Shown piece by piece: positions 26,101 to 34,534 of a stretch of DNA of 47,259 nucleotides. A program made the position numbers and the translations under genes. The stretch spans positions 1 through 47,259 of the forward strand of contig JAJFKG010000054.1 in NCBI GenBank assembly GCA_021773335.1, written 5' to 3'. The stretch comes from Gammaproteobacteria bacterium (GTDB lineage: Bacteria > Pseudomonadota > Gammaproteobacteria > JAJFKG01). Position 1 is the first letter of the stretch; each line of letters begins with the position of its first letter. The notes below the pieces were generated by a model. It was not told the DNA's origin. It searched no databases and was given only the letters and a program-made list of their open reading frames with translations.

Positions 26101-26463
26101 TTGTTCTAACTCTTTTGGAACATCTGAAAAGCTAAACTGGTAGTCTTTTTTAATATGTTTAAATACGTCAAGCATGGCTGCGGGAGCGATGTTATATAGT
26201 TCTTCGAAGAGTTGCTTACATTCATCTAAGTTTGGTCTGCTTAGAACGATTTCACGATACAACCACACCAACTGTTGATGTGCAAAAGCAAAAGTGTGTA
26301 TGGTCTCATCGCTGTTTTGCTGCCATGGCTTATTGAGGACTGAGTGTAATGCCTTAAGTCGTGCTAGAGTAAGCTTTTTAAGATCTTCTTTGTGTTTTTC
26401 GGGTATATGCGAGGCTTGCTGTATTTGCTGTAATACCTGGGGTTCTTCTTTTGATCTGGGCAT
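20158..26463 (-). CDS. giant Sel1-like repeat protein (2101 aa)
   Basis: Residues about 130-1560 are built largely of Sel1-like repeats, the ~36-residue helix pairs ending in patterns such as AHYYQLAADQGHAKAQ and YYKLAAHLGHLDADYALG; I count roughly twenty recognisable units in several blocks separated by helical linkers. There is no signal peptide or membrane helix, so the protein is cytoplasmic or exported by a signal-less route. The last ~210 residues (from about 1890) are rich in Ser, Pro, Ala and acidic residues and look disordered, ending SSEESGHADERQLVSAS. SLR proteins scaffold protein complexes; in Legionella-type bacteria several act at the host interface. An effector role here is inference. 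The frame is intact over 6.3 kb, so it is under selection. Confidence 0.85.
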   Translation of the reverse strand: MPRSKEEPQVLQQIQQASHIPEKHKEDLKKLTLARLKALHSVLNKPWQQNSDETIHTFAFAHQQLVWLYREIVLSRPNLDECKQLFEELYNIAPAAMLDVFKHIKKDYQFSFSDVPKELEQAARKGHALALIMLGERYERGNAYFQQNLNTARIHYQLAAAQGDPKGQYHTARCFEQGIGDERNPLKARHYYQLAADQGHAKAQTAIAICFEEGIGGAKDIEKAREYRRLAGTQSTPLISSNWWQGKFAEVAQSFASSSTQTDDASTTPQPPKEPISQHAAIQQILHRNKRKFTDTMTALNQKILAADAKGTLNNREFGDAPEDEIGVIKACVDEIVLAYMDTIRWFVYEQDWNKVAHYAFELSLHNPAMVTTICKELQSIIPQPTISTVVLPPESHPDAARANFLLAIQYEYGIGVKANREQAIHYLTVAARSKYSHAYFVLHQLKAPLDAELADQEQKVHEDLLQQPQTNPRDKLVAHYCLGRLAKENNKPATVVEEHYKQSADAGFYLAQSSLAYLYLESTKPQAFQKASIYYRLAAAQGDRWARFQSALRILEGDSAGRHWPYFALQGWHTEPMSHAPTSTLMAVKRQLAEFHDEAVLDTLTKDYQRAFEYLQSLLDPTLDYYPVVNYYLGLLCEAGFAPIDESSDEEAAYYTKARHYYQAAAQAGHASAALRLSLLFAGALGGEFDYKTAWKWYERAIKTFEQAREKGETLWASYRLGIIDEDESYKGAWDSWRRLKQAVNYYKEAWRTNLYAAYRYGSLRNNAKYLEKAARAGHPLANFELGMYYEQQAQSYSDAPKADPSAYEKARKCYEAALQSGFVHPRLCFSLGRFYHAGLGGIAKDAAKAQYYYELATGTRKRQSLHELAEHRVIGVDSSAASSSMQTSTPADTQGREFLEPSDNDLILLERAAALTAILDSVKPSKSDYAHFQKAHEKALEKGLTLPAAFYTSVAESDDDSTLAAQCKAGNPAALYKYAKTLHQQKSGQMKRTVYPLLKKYYKLAAHLGHLDADYALGVLERYTPVKAQRHFKNAADRGHKEAQYELGSLLAVIWYNPDVNDIDAYKGAYQYWEMAAKQGHIMANYSLAALITSVSSISDDALQEAHLYYCKFLAAADKLNQKPPYMMNFQCDAQFRLYEMYENGQGCAVDHERAYHYYKLAYDNRHHKTNLMQLGVLKLRASLASSPQKDKVEKLLVAASSTAASSSSSSAHFPAHAQLQAAKKRRQKAFDQIFSRTSQNDSMFTRLLTSKLSEADWQEFADANEACIGLYQDALREYYKKMLPEIASNTPPKENSIRFRKILTDFYTFEPANAILFCAHELEWQAVTELEHIKTKLETENQETIHSIYQKGKRFLKANQIEAGCKALYHAAAQGHAPALFALSAAETETGNNNVNFEKLYVYYRLAATQDVAQAISRLGELYEHGLGVAKNIRLARQYYDKAAMHKEAQACYRLAFLYAKNPNPDYINAVKYYVEAAKQGHAGALFNLGVLYERGAHPACHGQPNFSAARQCFLAVTKPADNENRQAVNKLLSATPEDPSTSASLSSASAASSVISAEQQSEYLTLKQTAAACALKASGFVAGIAMRTFKKAKRLEEQGPEHNENQFAAVEKTRFNNRVIALYERFLRLTRSAPEQYAEQRQRAHYRITEIHLQLALALRSVENEKKAIRHYQEAATLETDSPLATEVRIAAFKRRVQLDKVIHDDKAGAATIEAAAKAHQEFVELCTSKITAHTKTQEWDNVAHYLAALLNVDDEQAQIIYEKIKTQLPQPFPNIALQDNPPKIFNLLSIRFAQRADTSTPISNIAERFGEAKGIALGQAGMASACYYLARYYENGNNDYYQQQYTANAAQQRHRQALVNYAEQLKKSQPKKAEDIRALCEAMDKVMPRIAAPSASSSHAAVTEQLYPKLHPPQWVASSAGLAAQQPPQLAHSTPVTPPASDADNTPIQVLREFCNEQRSSAPQSPAATSESNQTATTTNVAPSSLSTVPEGCLYPAGQPNPYGMWAFVPGREEVECKPGGSAIGGDFEFGDFEDVDAKLEDSSDTEGLLLFPDAPTQPLPKVLARPNASQNTRQAANTSSEESGHADERQLVSAS

Positions 26464-26731
26464 AATAAATCTCGTTAGGTTGTCGTGTGTGTATTTACCT
26501 TAACCTTGGCGCGTGTCGCGAGTGCTTACCCATGCTACTTATGTGGAGATCCTTCTACGCTCAGAGTAACAATCGCCACGCACTGAAAAGCACTAACTGC
26601 TTGGCAAGAGGTAATTTTTTATTGGTTAACTGGGTAGGGGGGCAATTATACGGACAGTTCATTTTTTTTGCAAGTCATATTACGGTAGTGGGACGAGGGT
26701 GGTTGGAGCGACGGTTTAGCTGTTTATTTTA

Positions 26732-26761
26732 TTGTTTTTATTAGTATAAATACGTTACAAT
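26732..26761 (+). promoter_or_regulatory. possible sigma-70 promoter upstream of lepA
   Basis: TTGTTT (26732-26737), 18 bp, TACAAT (26756-26761). Weak -35; an alternative TATAAA lies at 26745. The rest of 26464-26731 holds no gene or repeat that I can recognise. Confidence 0.3.
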
Positions 26762-26775
26762 CGCGTCCTTAGGTG

Positions 26776-26915
26776 GAATGAGGTCAGATCTTGGTGGGCC
26801 TAGTGAACCAAGAAACCTTTGATGCGCGCCATTGGCGCTCAACAGTGTCATACGTAGCCTTGATAAGCCACGCAATGGCGCACCAAGGATTAGTTAGCGA
26901 GATTTGACCCCATTC
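26776..26915. repeat. degenerate REP pair nested in an inverted repeat
   Basis: Outer arms GAATGAGGTCAGATCT (26776-26791) and AGATTTGACCCCATTC (26900-26915) pair at 14 of 16 positions. Inside are a decayed REP (CCTTTGATGCGCGCCATTGG, from 26816) and a better-kept one at 26854-26888 (GTAGCCTTGATAAGCCACG...CACCAAGG). Confidence 0.65.
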
Positions 26916-26946
26916 TAGCGTTTATCCATAGATTACGAATACACAC

Positions 26947-28749
26947 ATGACCGACTTAAGCCGGATACGCAACTTTTCGATTATCGCGCACATCGACCAT
27001 GGTAAGTCGACGCTTGCCGATCGCTTTATTCAAGATTGTGGTGGTTTGTCTGAGCGCGAAATGAATGAGCAAGTGCTTGATTCGATGGACATAGAGCGTG
27101 AGCGCGGTATTACGATTAAAGCACAAAGCGTGACGCTCAATTACAAAGCCAAAGATGGTGTCACCTACCAACTCAATTTTATTGATACGCCTGGGCATGT
27201 GGATTTTGCCTATGAAGTGTCACGCTCATTAGCGGCGTGTGAAGGAGCGTTGTTGGTTGTTGATGCGGCGCAAGGCGTGGAAGCGCAAACGGTGGCGGTG
27301 TGTTATACCGCCATTGAGCAAGGTTTAGAGGTTGTGCCGGTCCTCAATAAAATGGATTTGCCACAAGTCGAGCCTGAGCGCGTCATGTTAGAGATCGAAG
27401 AAATCATTGGCATCGAAGCACATGATGCTATCCACGTCAGTGCCAAGAGTGGTATGGGTGTGGAAGAAACCTTAGAAGGTTTGATAAGCCGCATTAAACC
27501 ACCAACAGGTGATGTTGAAGCGCCGCTCCAAGCGTTGATCATCGATTCATGGTTTGATAGTTATCTTGGGGTGGTATCTCTAGTAAGAATTAAAAATGGT
27601 ACCTTGCGTAAAGGTGAAAAGGTTCGTGTGATGTCAACTGGGCGTGCGCATCAAGTCGATGCCGTGGGTATATTTACGCCAAAGCGCGAAGTAAAAGAAG
27701 GTTTACATGCCGGAGAAGTTGGCTTTGTGGTTGCTGGCATTAAAGATATTGATGGTGCACCAGTCGGTGATACCCTGACTCATCATGATTGTCCCGCTGC
27801 AGCACCATTGCCGGGTTTCCAACGCGCACAACCGCAAGTCTATGCGGGTTTATTTCCGATTAGTTCGGATGATTATGAAGCCTTTCGTGAGGCACTCGCG
27901 AAACTACGTTTGAACGATGCGGCGTTATTTTACGAACCAGAGAGTTCTGATGCCTTGGGTTTTGGTTTTCGTTGTGGCTTCTTGGGTATGTTGCACATGG
28001 AGATTGTGCAAGAACGCTTGGAACGTGAATACAACCTCGATTTGATTACCACGGCACCGACGGTTATTTATGAAGTAGTGACCACCAAAGGTGAAGTACA
28101 ATCCATTGATAGTCCATCGAAATTGCCCGATCCAGCTTTCATCGCGGAGACGCGCGAGCCTATCGTACAAGCGAATATCTTAGTGCCACAAGAATATGTC
28201 GGTAATGTCATGACGCTCTGTGTTGAACGCCGCGGCGTTCAAACGAAGATGCTCTATCTCGGTAATCAAGTATCATTATCGTATGACTTACCGATGGCAG
28301 AAGTGGTATTAGATTTTTTTGACCGCTTAAAATCATTAACGCGTGGTTATGCGTCATTGGATTATAGTTTTGTGCGTTTCCAAGCGGCGAATTTGGTCAA
28401 GTTGGATGTGTTGATCAATGGTGAATGTGTGGATGCCTTAGCGCTCATCGTACATAAAGACCAAGCACAATATCGCGGTCGTGAATTGACAGACCGCATG
28501 CGTGAAATCATTCCGCGGCAAATGTTTGATGTCGCGATCCAGGCGGCGATTGGTTCGCACATTATTGCACGGCAAACGGTGAAAGCTTTACGTAAGAATG
28601 TGACAGCCAAGTGTTATGGTGGTGATGTGTCGCGTAAACGTAAATTATTAGAAAAACAAAAAGCAGGTAAGAAACGCATGAAGCAAGTGGGTAAAGTTGA
28701 AATCCCACAAGAGGCGTTTTTAGCGGTATTACGTGTTGATAAGGATTAA
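26947..28749 (+). CDS. lepA: elongation factor 4 (LepA)
   Basis: Translational GTPase of 600 residues that acts on ribosomes during initiation/assembly or back-translocation. G1 is AHIDHGKS (residues 14-21), G2 is [13 protein letters not shown]3 DTPGHVDF and G4 NKMDLP. The later domains show the EF-G-like fold and the LepA-specific C-terminus ([20 protein letters not shown]... [26 protein letters not shown]). It heads lepA-lepB-rnc-era-recO, an order kept across gammaproteobacteria. Confidence 0.98.
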   Translation: MTDLSRIRNFSIIAHIDHGKSTLADRFIQDCGGLSEREMNEQVLDSMDIERERGITIKAQSVTLNYKAKDGVTYQLNFIDTPGHVDFAYEVSRSLAACEGALLVVDAAQGVEAQTVAVCYTAIEQGLEVVPVLNKMDLPQVEPERVMLEIEEIIGIEAHDAIHVSAKSGMGVEETLEGLISRIKPPTGDVEAPLQALIIDSWFDSYLGVVSLVRIKNGTLRKGEKVRVMSTGRAHQVDAVGIFTPKREVKEGLHAGEVGFVVAGIKDIDGAPVGDTLTHHDCPAAAPLPGFQRAQPQVYAGLFPISSDDYEAFREALAKLRLNDAALFYEPESSDALGFGFRCGFLGMLHMEIVQERLEREYNLDLITTAPTVIYEVVTTKGEVQSIDSPSKLPDPAFIAETREPIVQANILVPQEYVGNVMTLCVERRGVQTKMLYLGNQVSLSYDLPMAEVVLDFFDRLKSLTRGYASLDYSFVRFQAANLVKLDVLINGECVDALALIVHKDQAQYRGRELTDRMREIIPRQMFDVAIQAAIGSHIIARQTVKALRKNVTAKCYGGDVSRKRKLLEKQKAGKKRMKQVGKVEIPQEAFLAVLRVDKD

Positions 28750-28761
28750 CAATAAGGAAAC

Positions 28762-29586
28762 ATGGGTATGAATATAAATTTTGAATTGATTTTAACGGTG
28801 GCAGTGCTAATTACTGGGATGATTTGGCTGCTGGACGTTTTGTTCTTAGCATCACGACGTAAGCGTAAAGTGGCTGCAGCTGCGGCGGCTAACGTGAGTG
28901 AAGAGCAATTGCAAAAGCTCGGCACAATGTCGCTGATTGTCGAGTATTCACGTTCATTTTTTCCGATTTTATTGATTGTGCTATTGATTCGTTCGTTCTT
29001 GGTGCAACCGTTTCGCGTACCCACAGGTTCATTAGAGCCAACTGTCATGCCCGGTGATTTTATTGCGGTGAATCAATATGCCTATGGTTTACGTTTGCCG
29101 GTGTTGCATACCAAGGCGTTAAAAGTGGGTGAACCTAAGGTGGGTGATATCGTTGTCTTTCGTTGGCCACCCAATCCGTCGATCGATTATGTCAAACGTG
29201 TAATTGGTGTGCCAGGTGATCACGTTGTCTATAAGAATAAAGTGCTCTATATCAATGGTAAAAAGGCGCCGCAAACATTGATTGGTGATGCCTTTGATAT
29301 TGAGCCGCAAACACCGGTGCCGGTATTAGAAAAACAAGAAGACCTGATGGGTGTGAAGCATATGATCTTTGTGCGTCCGAACTATAACGAAAGTGGCGAC
29401 TTCAGTGTGGTTGTGCCTAAGGGTGAATATTTTATGATGGGTGATAACCGCGATAATAGTTCGGATAGCCGTTTTTGGGGTTTTGTGCCAGAACATAACA
29501 TTATTGGTAAAGCTTTCTTGGTGTGGATGAGTTGGGATTCACATGATAAATCAGTGCGTTGGAAACGCATTGGCACGGTTATCTAG
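28762..29586 (+). CDS. lepB: signal peptidase I
   Basis: Cleaves signal peptides from secreted proteins in the inner membrane. 274 residues. Two transmembrane helices (about 6-30 and 66-82) are joined by a basic/alanine-rich cytoplasmic loop. The catalytic serine is in PTGSLEPTVMPGD (Ser90; the usual PSGSMEPTL with Leu for Met) and the general-base lysine in YVKRVIGVPGD (Lys145). The box near the end is MMGDNRDNSSDSR. It starts 12 bp after lepA with AAGGAA upstream. Confidence 0.97.
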   Translation: MGMNINFELILTVAVLITGMIWLLDVLFLASRRKRKVAAAAAANVSEEQLQKLGTMSLIVEYSRSFFPILLIVLLIRSFLVQPFRVPTGSLEPTVMPGDFIAVNQYAYGLRLPVLHTKALKVGEPKVGDIVVFRWPPNPSIDYVKRVIGVPGDHVVYKNKVLYINGKKAPQTLIGDAFDIEPQTPVPVLEKQEDLMGVKHMIFVRPNYNESGDFSVVVPKGEYFMMGDNRDNSSDSRFWGFVPEHNIIGKAFLVWMSWDSHDKSVRWKRIGTVI

Positions 29587-29604
29587 GTATCGTTAGGTAT
29601 TGTT

Positions 29605-30300
29605 GTGAAAGATAAACATACTGCATTGTATAAAAAACTGGGCTACACGTTTAATGACGCGAGTTTGCTTGAGTGTGCCTTAAGTCATCGTAGTTATGGA
29701 GCGAAAAATAATGAACGTTTGGAATTTTTAGGTGATTCTATCCTTAACTTCATTATTGCTGATGCCTTATTTCAACAAAATCCGGATGCCACTGAAGGTG
29801 AGTTGAGCCGGATGCGCTCGAGTTTGGTACGCGGTGAGACACTGGCTGAACTTGCCAAAGAATTTACTCTGGGCGAAGACTTAAATCTCGGTAGTGGTGA
29901 ATTGAAAAGTGGTGGGCAGCGACGCAAATCAATCTTGGCTGACGCTATGGAAGCGATTATTGGCGCGGCCTATTTAGATAGTGATATGTTGACTTGTCAT
30001 AACTTGGTGTTGAGTTGGTATGACGAGCGTCTAGCAAATGCGTCACCTTCATCAGAACATCTCAAAGATTCAAAAACTCGTCTGCAAGAGTTTTTGCAAG
30101 CACGTAAGTTGCCATTACCGCATTATCATGTACAAGAGATTCGTGGTAAGGATCATGCGCAAGTGTTTATGGTCGAGTGCCAAGTCAAGGGCTACGATTA
30201 TCAAGGCGTGGGTAATGGTACGAGCAGACGCCGTGCCGAACAAGTGGCTGCGCAAGATTTTTTGCAGCGTTTAGCGCAGCAAGGTGAAGTTGAAGAGTGA
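29605..30300 (+). CDS. rnc: ribonuclease III
   Basis: Processes rRNA precursors and other double-stranded RNA. 231 residues with a GTG start at 29605. The signature [11 protein letters not shown] contains the metal-binding Glu40 and Asp44; a second acidic patch is [16 protein letters not shown]. The double-stranded RNA-binding domain covers about residues 154-225 ([20 protein letters not shown]... [15 protein letters not shown]). Its stop overlaps the era start by four bases. Confidence 0.97.
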   Translation: MKDKHTALYKKLGYTFNDASLLECALSHRSYGAKNNERLEFLGDSILNFIIADALFQQNPDATEGELSRMRSSLVRGETLAELAKEFTLGEDLNLGSGELKSGGQRRKSILADAMEAIIGAAYLDSDMLTCHNLVLSWYDERLANASPSSEHLKDSKTRLQEFLQARKLPLPHYHVQEIRGKDHAQVFMVECQVKGYDYQGVGNGTSRRRAEQVAAQDFLQRLAQQGEVEE

Positions 30301-31226
30301 ATATTGAAACCTTAATGGGGCAAGAGGGTGAACCTAATACGCGCTGCGGTTATGTGGCGGTGATTGGTCGCCCTAATGTCGGTAAATCAACTTTGCTCAA
30401 TAAGATCCTCGGTGAAAAGCTGACGATTACTTCGGCTAAACCGCAAACCACGCGTCATCAAATCCTGGCGATAAAGACTGATACTCAAGCCCATACCCAG
30501 ACTATTTTTGTGGACACTCCCGGCTTGCACCAAGATAATAAACGTGCGATGAATCGTTACTTGAATCGTGCGGCGAGTGCGGTGATTCATGATGTCGATG
30601 TTTTAATCTTCATGGTCAGTGGGTTGCAGTGGCGCCAAGAAGATGAATATGTTTTACAAAAACTTAAAAACGTCAAAGTGCCAGTTTTTTTGGTCATCAA
30701 TAAGGTTGATACCGTTAAAGACAAAACGCGCCTATTGCCACATATACAAAAACTCAGTGAAAAATTCCCTTTTGCTGAAATCATTCCTATCTCGGCGCGT
30801 AAGGGTACTGGTATTGATAAGCTTGAGGCGTTGATTACGGCGAAATTGCCTGCCGGGCCATTTTATTTTCCGCCGGAACAAAAGACGGATCGCGGGCCTG
30901 AGTTTCGTGCTGCCGAGATTGTGCGTGAGAAATTATTACGTTTATTATCCCAAGAGCTGCCGTATGCCTTAGCGGTGACGGTTGAGCAATATGTTGAAGA
31001 AGAAGAGATTATCCGTATCGAAGCGATGATATGGGTAGAGCGCAGTAGCCAAAAGGCGATTGTGATCGGCAAGGGTGGCGAAAAGCTCAAAGATATTGGC
31101 AGCCAAGCGCGCCAAGACTTAGAAAAGGCCTTTAATAAGAAAGTGTTTTTGCGTTTATGGACCAAAGTCAAAGACGGTTGGTCGGATGATGATAAGACTC
31201 TGCGTAGTTTGGGCTACGAATCATGA
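30297..31226 (+). CDS. era: GTPase Era
   Basis: Essential GTPase that binds the 3' end of 16S rRNA in 30S maturation. 309 residues from GTG 30297 (overlapping the rnc stop); an ATG at 30315 is an alternative. G1 is GRPNVGKS (24-31), G3 VDTPGLH and G4 NKVD; the C-terminal KH domain shows [20 protein letters not shown]. Overlaps recO start by four bases, so rnc, era and recO are translationally coupled. Confidence 0.98.
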   Translation: MNIETLMGQEGEPNTRCGYVAVIGRPNVGKSTLLNKILGEKLTITSAKPQTTRHQILAIKTDTQAHTQTIFVDTPGLHQDNKRAMNRYLNRAASAVIHDVDVLIFMVSGLQWRQEDEYVLQKLKNVKVPVFLVINKVDTVKDKTRLLPHIQKLSEKFPFAEIIPISARKGTGIDKLEALITAKLPAGPFYFPPEQKTDRGPEFRAAEIVREKLLRLLSQELPYALAVTVEQYVEEEEIIRIEAMIWVERSSQKAIVIGKGGEKLKDIGSQARQDLEKAFNKKVFLRLWTKVKDGWSDDDKTLRSLGYES

Positions 31227-31945
31227 TGCAAGCTATGCAAGCTTGTTTCGTGTTACATACGCGCGATTATCGTGATAGTAGCTTGCTGGTTGATTTGTTT
31301 ACTTGCGATCAAGGGATCATGCGCGTGATCGCCAATGGCGCGAAGCGACCGCGTTCACCGATGCGTGGTGTGTTACAGCCTTTTTTACCCTTATTGGCGC
31401 ATTGGTCGGGTAAAGGGGAGTTACAAACGTTGCGCGGTGCCGAGATCCATGGCACGCCTTATTACTTGCAAGGTGCAACCTTATTAAGTTGCTTTTATCT
31501 CAATGAATTATTGGTGCGTTTGTTACACCATTATGATCCGCATCCAGGATTGTTTCGAGCTTATCATCAAACCTTGGCTTTTTTGCAGAATAAACAACAC
31601 AGTGCAGCGGATAAAGAAGGACGTTTGCGTTTATTTGAGAAGGTGTTGTTGCAAGAGATCGGTTATGCTTTGCAATTGGATCAAGAGGCACACAGTGGGT
31701 CGGCGATCCTTGCGGACTGTAATTATCGTTTTTCGCCCGAAATAGGCCTTGTATTACAAGCACAAAGGCCCTCTCAAGATTTGGCGCGCTGGGTGTTTAG
31801 TGGTAAGAGTTTACTAGCGTTGCATCAAAGCGAATTGGACGATGCAGACTGTCTACGTGATGCTAAGCGTTTGATGCGTTTAGCGTTGGCGCCATTATTA
31901 GGTGATAAGCCGATGCGTAGTAGAGAGCTGTTTGTGGTGGGGTGA
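31223..31945 (+). CDS. recO: recombination mediator RecO
   Basis: Works with RecF and RecR to load RecA on SSB-coated DNA. 240 residues. The N-terminal OB fold starts ACFVLHTRDYRDSSLLVDLF and continues GIMRVIANGAKRPRSPMRGVLQPF; the helical C-terminus includes YLNELLVRLLHHYDPHPGLF and LRLFEKVLLQEIGY. The family's zinc-finger cysteines are absent, as in E. coli RecO. Last gene of the lepA-recO operon; a REP block follows. Confidence 0.93.
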   Translation: MMQAMQACFVLHTRDYRDSSLLVDLFTCDQGIMRVIANGAKRPRSPMRGVLQPFLPLLAHWSGKGELQTLRGAEIHGTPYYLQGATLLSCFYLNELLVRLLHHYDPHPGLFRAYHQTLAFLQNKQHSAADKEGRLRLFEKVLLQEIGYALQLDQEAHSGSAILADCNYRFSPEIGLVLQAQRPSQDLARWVFSGKSLLALHQSELDDADCLRDAKRLMRLALAPLLGDKPMRSRELFVVG

Positions 31946-31984
31946 GGACTCTGTTAACTTGTCCCAGTCGTTTTTGTATTTTAT

Positions 31985-32117
31985 GTAGACTACTGTCTTT
32001 GCGTCAAGGTCATGTGTAGCCCGGATAAGTTGCGCAGCAACGTCATCCGGGGATAGCAATGAGCATACCTTTTCCCGGATGACGCGCGTGCCGCGCTACG
32101 GCTTATCAAGGCTATAC
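31985..32117. repeat. leader plus B/A chimeric REPIN
   Basis: Leader GTAGACTACTGTCTTTGCGT... at 31985; GTAG at 32016 opens a family-B left REP (CCCGGAT...ATCCGGG). The right half begins as family B (CCCGGATGACGCGCG) but ends as family A (CTTATCAAGGCTATAC), so its palindrome is broken. It occupies most of the recO-hpt gap. Confidence 0.8.
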
Positions 32118-32138
32118 ACAAGAGGTGTGAGCTACGCC

Positions 32139-32513
32139 TTACTCGTCTTTATCCTGCAAATAAGCTTCCGCGCAACTTAAAACACTATTAATTTCATCGA
32201 GTAAGATGGCAACTAAGTCATCGACTTGATGAAAGCGTTTTAATTTGATTGCGGTCTGTACTTCCTTGCAGGCATCTCTTAGACCTATCACTCCCACATA
32301 ACAGGTACCACCATGCAGTTTATGCACGACGTCACCTAGTTCAGGCAATTGATGTTGTGCGTGGGCTTGTTCGATAAGCGTTTTATCTTCTGGTAAGCGT
32401 TTGGTTAACATGACTAACATGTCAATGGCGAGTTGTTTTTTCCCCGATGCTAATTTGAGAGAGAGTTCCCAATCAATAGCACTCGTATTTAGGGGTACAG
32501 TCCCTGTACTCAT
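32139..32513 (-). CDS. stand-alone BarA/GacS-type Hpt domain protein
   Basis: A histidine phosphotransfer protein with no kinase or receiver domain. The motif VHKLHGGTCYVG holds the phospho-accepting histidine and resembles the Hpt at the end of BarA/GacS-type hybrid kinases (IHKLHGSCGYSG-like); the preceding IDWELSLKLASGKKQLAIDM also fits that domain. From ATG 32513, which has GGTGG about 10 bases upstream, the protein has about 124 residues; the frame is open to 32540. It would relay phosphate between a hybrid kinase and a response regulator encoded elsewhere. It stands divergent from the pilus cluster across a 420-bp region; a regulatory link is a guess. Confidence 0.85.
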   Translation of the reverse strand: MSTGTVPLNTSAIDWELSLKLASGKKQLAIDMLVMLTKRLPEDKTLIEQAHAQHQLPELGDVVHKLHGGTCYVGVIGLRDACKEVQTAIKLKRFHQVDDLVAILLDEINSVLSCAEAYLQDKDE

Positions 32514-32540
32514 TTTTTTGTTCCACCTTTTATTCGTCAT

Positions 32541-32912
32541 AGAGCTGCGAATATCTCTTTTTAGTTATTCTTGTCTTGGCACGGTGCCAGCAAGGCCAAT
32601 GGCGCGATCATCCAATATTTATTTCTGAATAGCAACCGGGAAAAGACATGAAAAAATTTTGCACTGTTTCTTTATAGGCCGTAACTTATTGATTTATATA
32701 GGCATGAAAGTAGACGGAAATTTTTTTTTTGGTTAACCAATTGTTTTAAATTATATTTTTTGTTCGACGGTTTTGTTTGGATATCGGGTATTTCTGTGCT
32801 TAATATAATCAATGGGTTATAGCTTGCTCGAATTTAGCTAATGTATCTTAAATTAATGCAATAGTTAATATTTTCTTAAGAATGGTTCCGTAGAATTCCT
32901 CTCAATGAATAT
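32541..32912. other. A/T-rich non-coding region upstream of the pilus cluster
   Basis: No gene or GTAG-type repeat is visible. It contains a run of ten T (32721-32730) directly followed by the palindrome GGTTAACC. It must hold the promoters of the Hpt gene and the pilus ATPase gene, but no clear -35/-10 pair stands out. Confidence 0.5.
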
Positions 32913-32933
32913 TTGCATTACGGAAACAATACA

Positions 32934-34529
32934 GTGAGCGCACAACCCGAACAAATGCCAGAATTGAGTGCTTTGGAACGTTACGCATCAGCCGTACGCA
33001 CTAAGATTCTCACCAGTCAGGCCGACCTCGATCCCAAGGATCGTATCCACCCTGACATGGCGCAATGGTGTACCGAACACGGTAATATCGTAGCGATGAC
33101 CAGTGGCATGATCCTCACCAGTGACCCTAGCTCACGTGATGTACAAAATTGTAAGACTATCATGCTGAATAAGGGAATTCGTCCCGGACGTGTGATGGCG
33201 GCGACTCCCGGTCTGGTTTCTGTATTGATTGATAATATCGATATGGACGCAATTGAAGAATTACGCCGTGCTGAGACAGAAGAAGAAAAAGTCAGTAACC
33301 AGCAAAAACGGTTACGCTTACTCGTTCAAGAAGCCGTTAATCTCGGTATCAGTGATATCCACATTGAAGTGCGTGAAGATGTCGCGCGTATCCGTTTTCG
33401 TAAGCATGGTGAAATGTATTTACATGCAGAGTGGTTTCCGAAAGTTGCACGTGAAATTGCATCAGTAGCCTTTAATAAAGAAACTGACCATGCAACCGCA
33501 CACTTTAATCCGTATGTTCCACAAAATGCCTCGATGCCAATGATGATCGATGGCGTTGAATTGCGTTTGCGTTTGGCGAGCTTGCCGGCGCACGGTGGCT
33601 TTGACATGGTGATGCGGATCCTCGGCAGTACCGATAGTGATGTAGTTCCTGATTTACATGAATTGGGTTATACCGATGCCCAAATTTCTATTATCGCGCG
33701 TGCTAGCAAAGTGCCTCATGGTGCGATTTTAATGGCTGGTCCGACAGGTTCTGGTAAAACTACGACCTTGGCTAGCTGTATGAGCATGATCGAAGAAGAT
33801 CGTAAGATTTACACAATTGAAGATCCGGTGGAAAAATTCATTAGTAATGCCACCCAGGTTCCAGTGAATACCGATAAAGAAGACCGTGGTTTCGCCAGTT
33901 TTGGCCGCGCTAGTTTACGTATGGATCCAGATGTAATTGTCCTCGGGGAAATGCGTGATGAAGATACCGCGGGCGTGATGGTGCGTGCGGCTATCACCGG
34001 TCACTTAGTCTATTCAACGATTCATACCAATTCTGCCACCAACATTATTACGCGTTTGGCAGATTTGGGTATATCGCCTGTGTTATTAGGCGATGGTAGT
34101 TTGTTGGTGTGCCTGATTTATCAGCGTTTGGTGCCCACGTTGTGCCCTCACTGTAAGGTACCAGTGTCTGAATCTCAGGACCACCAACCCTATTTATCAC
34201 GCTGGCAAGAATACTTTGGCGAGCGTTTTTCTGGCATATATGCGCGCGGAAAAGATTGTGAAAAATGCAATAACTTGGGTGTGACTGGCCGTCGTGTCGC
34301 CGCTGAAGTTATCTGGATTGACGAGCAAGGTCGCGAGTTTATTCAAAAAGGTGATACCTTCGGTTGGGAAAAATATTTACGTAACAATGGCTGGCAAAGT
34401 CATCGCGAACACGCGATTGATTTGGCAGCAGAAGGTATTAGTGATCCGCTAGATGTCGAACGTGTGATTGGTGAAATCAATTCGGCTTATGCGGCAAGTA
34501 GTTTTAATTACGCAGCGTTGAGTGAGTAA
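32934..34529 (+). CDS. pilQ: type IVb pilus assembly ATPase (PilQ/GspE family)
   Basis: The cytoplasmic motor for pilus assembly, related to R64 PilQ, PulE and PilB. From GTG 32934 (GGAA 8-9 bases upstream) it has about 531 residues; the frame reaches back to TTG 32913. Walker A is GPTGSGKTTT (about residue 269), the Asp box is IYTIEDPVE, Walker B is VIVLGEMRDED and the His box GHLVYSTIHTNSA. Two cysteine pairs, CPHC (about 403) and CEKC (about 442), form the GspE zinc site. It opens the cluster and is 5 bp from pilR. The symbol follows R64 naming; it is not the PilQ secretin of type IVa systems. Confidence 0.9.
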   Translation: MSAQPEQMPELSALERYASAVRTKILTSQADLDPKDRIHPDMAQWCTEHGNIVAMTSGMILTSDPSSRDVQNCKTIMLNKGIRPGRVMAATPGLVSVLIDNIDMDAIEELRRAETEEEKVSNQQKRLRLLVQEAVNLGISDIHIEVREDVARIRFRKHGEMYLHAEWFPKVAREIASVAFNKETDHATAHFNPYVPQNASMPMMIDGVELRLRLASLPAHGGFDMVMRILGSTDSDVVPDLHELGYTDAQISIIARASKVPHGAILMAGPTGSGKTTTLASCMSMIEEDRKIYTIEDPVEKFISNATQVPVNTDKEDRGFASFGRASLRMDPDVIVLGEMRDEDTAGVMVRAAITGHLVYSTIHTNSATNIITRLADLGISPVLLGDGSLLVCLIYQRLVPTLCPHCKVPVSESQDHQPYLSRWQEYFGERFSGIYARGKDCEKCNNLGVTGRRVAAEVIWIDEQGREFIQKGDTFGWEKYLRNNGWQSHREHAIDLAAEGISDPLDVERVIGEINSAYAASSFNYAALSE

Positions 34530-34534
34530 ACAAG

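Noticed and set aside
26487..26744. 85-residue frame upstream of lepA
   Set aside because: No recognisable domain or ribosome-binding site; composition looks non-coding and it overlaps the divergent promoter region of the Sel1 gene.
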